Source of the DNA: Aquirhabdus sp.
GTDB taxonomy: Bacteria; Pseudomonadota; Gammaproteobacteria; Pseudomonadales; Moraxellaceae
Assembly (NCBI GenBank): GCA_030151145.1
Contig: JASLEL010000444.1
Span: 1-5,065 of the forward strand
Reading direction: 5' to 3'
DNA: 5,065 nucleotides
The notes beneath the pieces are model-generated. The model was not told the origin of the DNA, searched no databases, and saw only the letters and a list, made by a program, of their open reading frames with translations. How positions within the stretch are numbered: the first letter of the stretch is position 1; each line of letters opens with the position of its first letter. This document shows positions 4,886 through 5,065 of this stretch, piece after piece. Made by a program: the position numbers and the translations under genes.

Positions 4886-5065
4886 TCAAACAACGGGCAT
4901 ATGAATCGATCGTGCGTCGATTTCGATGATGTCACCGCTTTGCATGTGGATTTCCAGATGCAGCAGGTCATTCGCGAATGGCGTAGGGCCGATCACTTCG
5001 TACACTGATGTGCTTGGACCCCATTCACTATGCTTTGGGATATGGAGTTTGGTGAATCCTTGGGC
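4886..5065 (-). CDS. 3' end of an unrecognised protein (N-terminus outside window)
   Basis: On the minus strand an open frame runs in from the right edge and ends with TGA at 4886-4888, giving 59 C-terminal residues. The segment appears beta-rich, with two strands LLHLEIHMQSGDIIEIDARSI (about 34-54) near the end and a preceding GPSTSVYEVIGPTPF. No membrane helix is seen. I do not recognise the family. The final hairpin-like strand pair would suit a small barrel or the end of an effector or immunity domain, but nothing decides between them. The stop lies 24 bp before the start of the BamE-like gene, which supports co-transcription. Confidence 0.75.
   Translation of the reverse strand, partial: AQGFTKLHIPKHSEWGPSTSVYEVIGPTPFANDLLHLEIHMQSGDIIEIDARSIHMPVV

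Overview
The window looks like part of a Gram-negative proteobacterial chromosome. The support is Shine-Dalgarno-led genes of mixed base composition, three proteins with export signals, a BamE/SmpA-like fold and a Sel1-repeat protein. I lean towards a betaproteobacterium (Neisseriales-like) on general texture only, with low confidence. No rRNA, tRNA, CRISPR array, transposase or integrase is visible.

Layout. Positions 2-1239 carry three plus-strand genes: the 3' end of an unrecognised cytoplasmic protein (2-232), a small Sel1/TPR-like protein (294-764) and a three-helix membrane protein (892-1239). They meet head-on a run of minus-strand genes: a small exported Cys-rich Sel1-like protein (1372-1773, or to 1803), a small acidic protein (1916-2233) and a 500-residue periplasmic adenosine-deaminase-like enzyme (2328-3830). 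Next is about 550 bp without a full gene (3831-4384), holding degenerate 16-bp tandem repeats, an AT-rich stretch and a broken second copy of the 5' region of the 1372-1773 gene. The window ends with two more minus-strand genes 24 bp apart: an exported BamE-like protein (4385-4861) and the 3' end of an unrecognised protein (4886-5065).

How it fits together. The deaminase is the only confidently assigned enzyme. It should convert adenosine to inosine and ammonia in the periplasm, and its long spacing between active-site motifs resembles the ADGF/ADA2 branch more than classical cytosolic ADA. The small, unrelated proteins around it are visibly more AT-rich, except the membrane protein. Together they look like an accessory region of the kind that holds orphan immunity or adaptor genes, but no toxin is visible and this remains inference.

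The most notable signals are in the DNA itself. (1) A segment of about 155 bp (1755-1909) recurs at 4219-4373, about 90% identical over its first 123 bp, and the second copy keeps only the first codons of the gene. (2) Every complete minus-strand gene is followed within about 17-53 bp of its stop by a hairpin; three are members or relatives of a GGTGGGTT/AACCCACC family. (3) The 8-bp palindrome TTGATCAA occurs five times in the first 2.3 kb. (4) A block of 16-bp repeats lies upstream of the deaminase.
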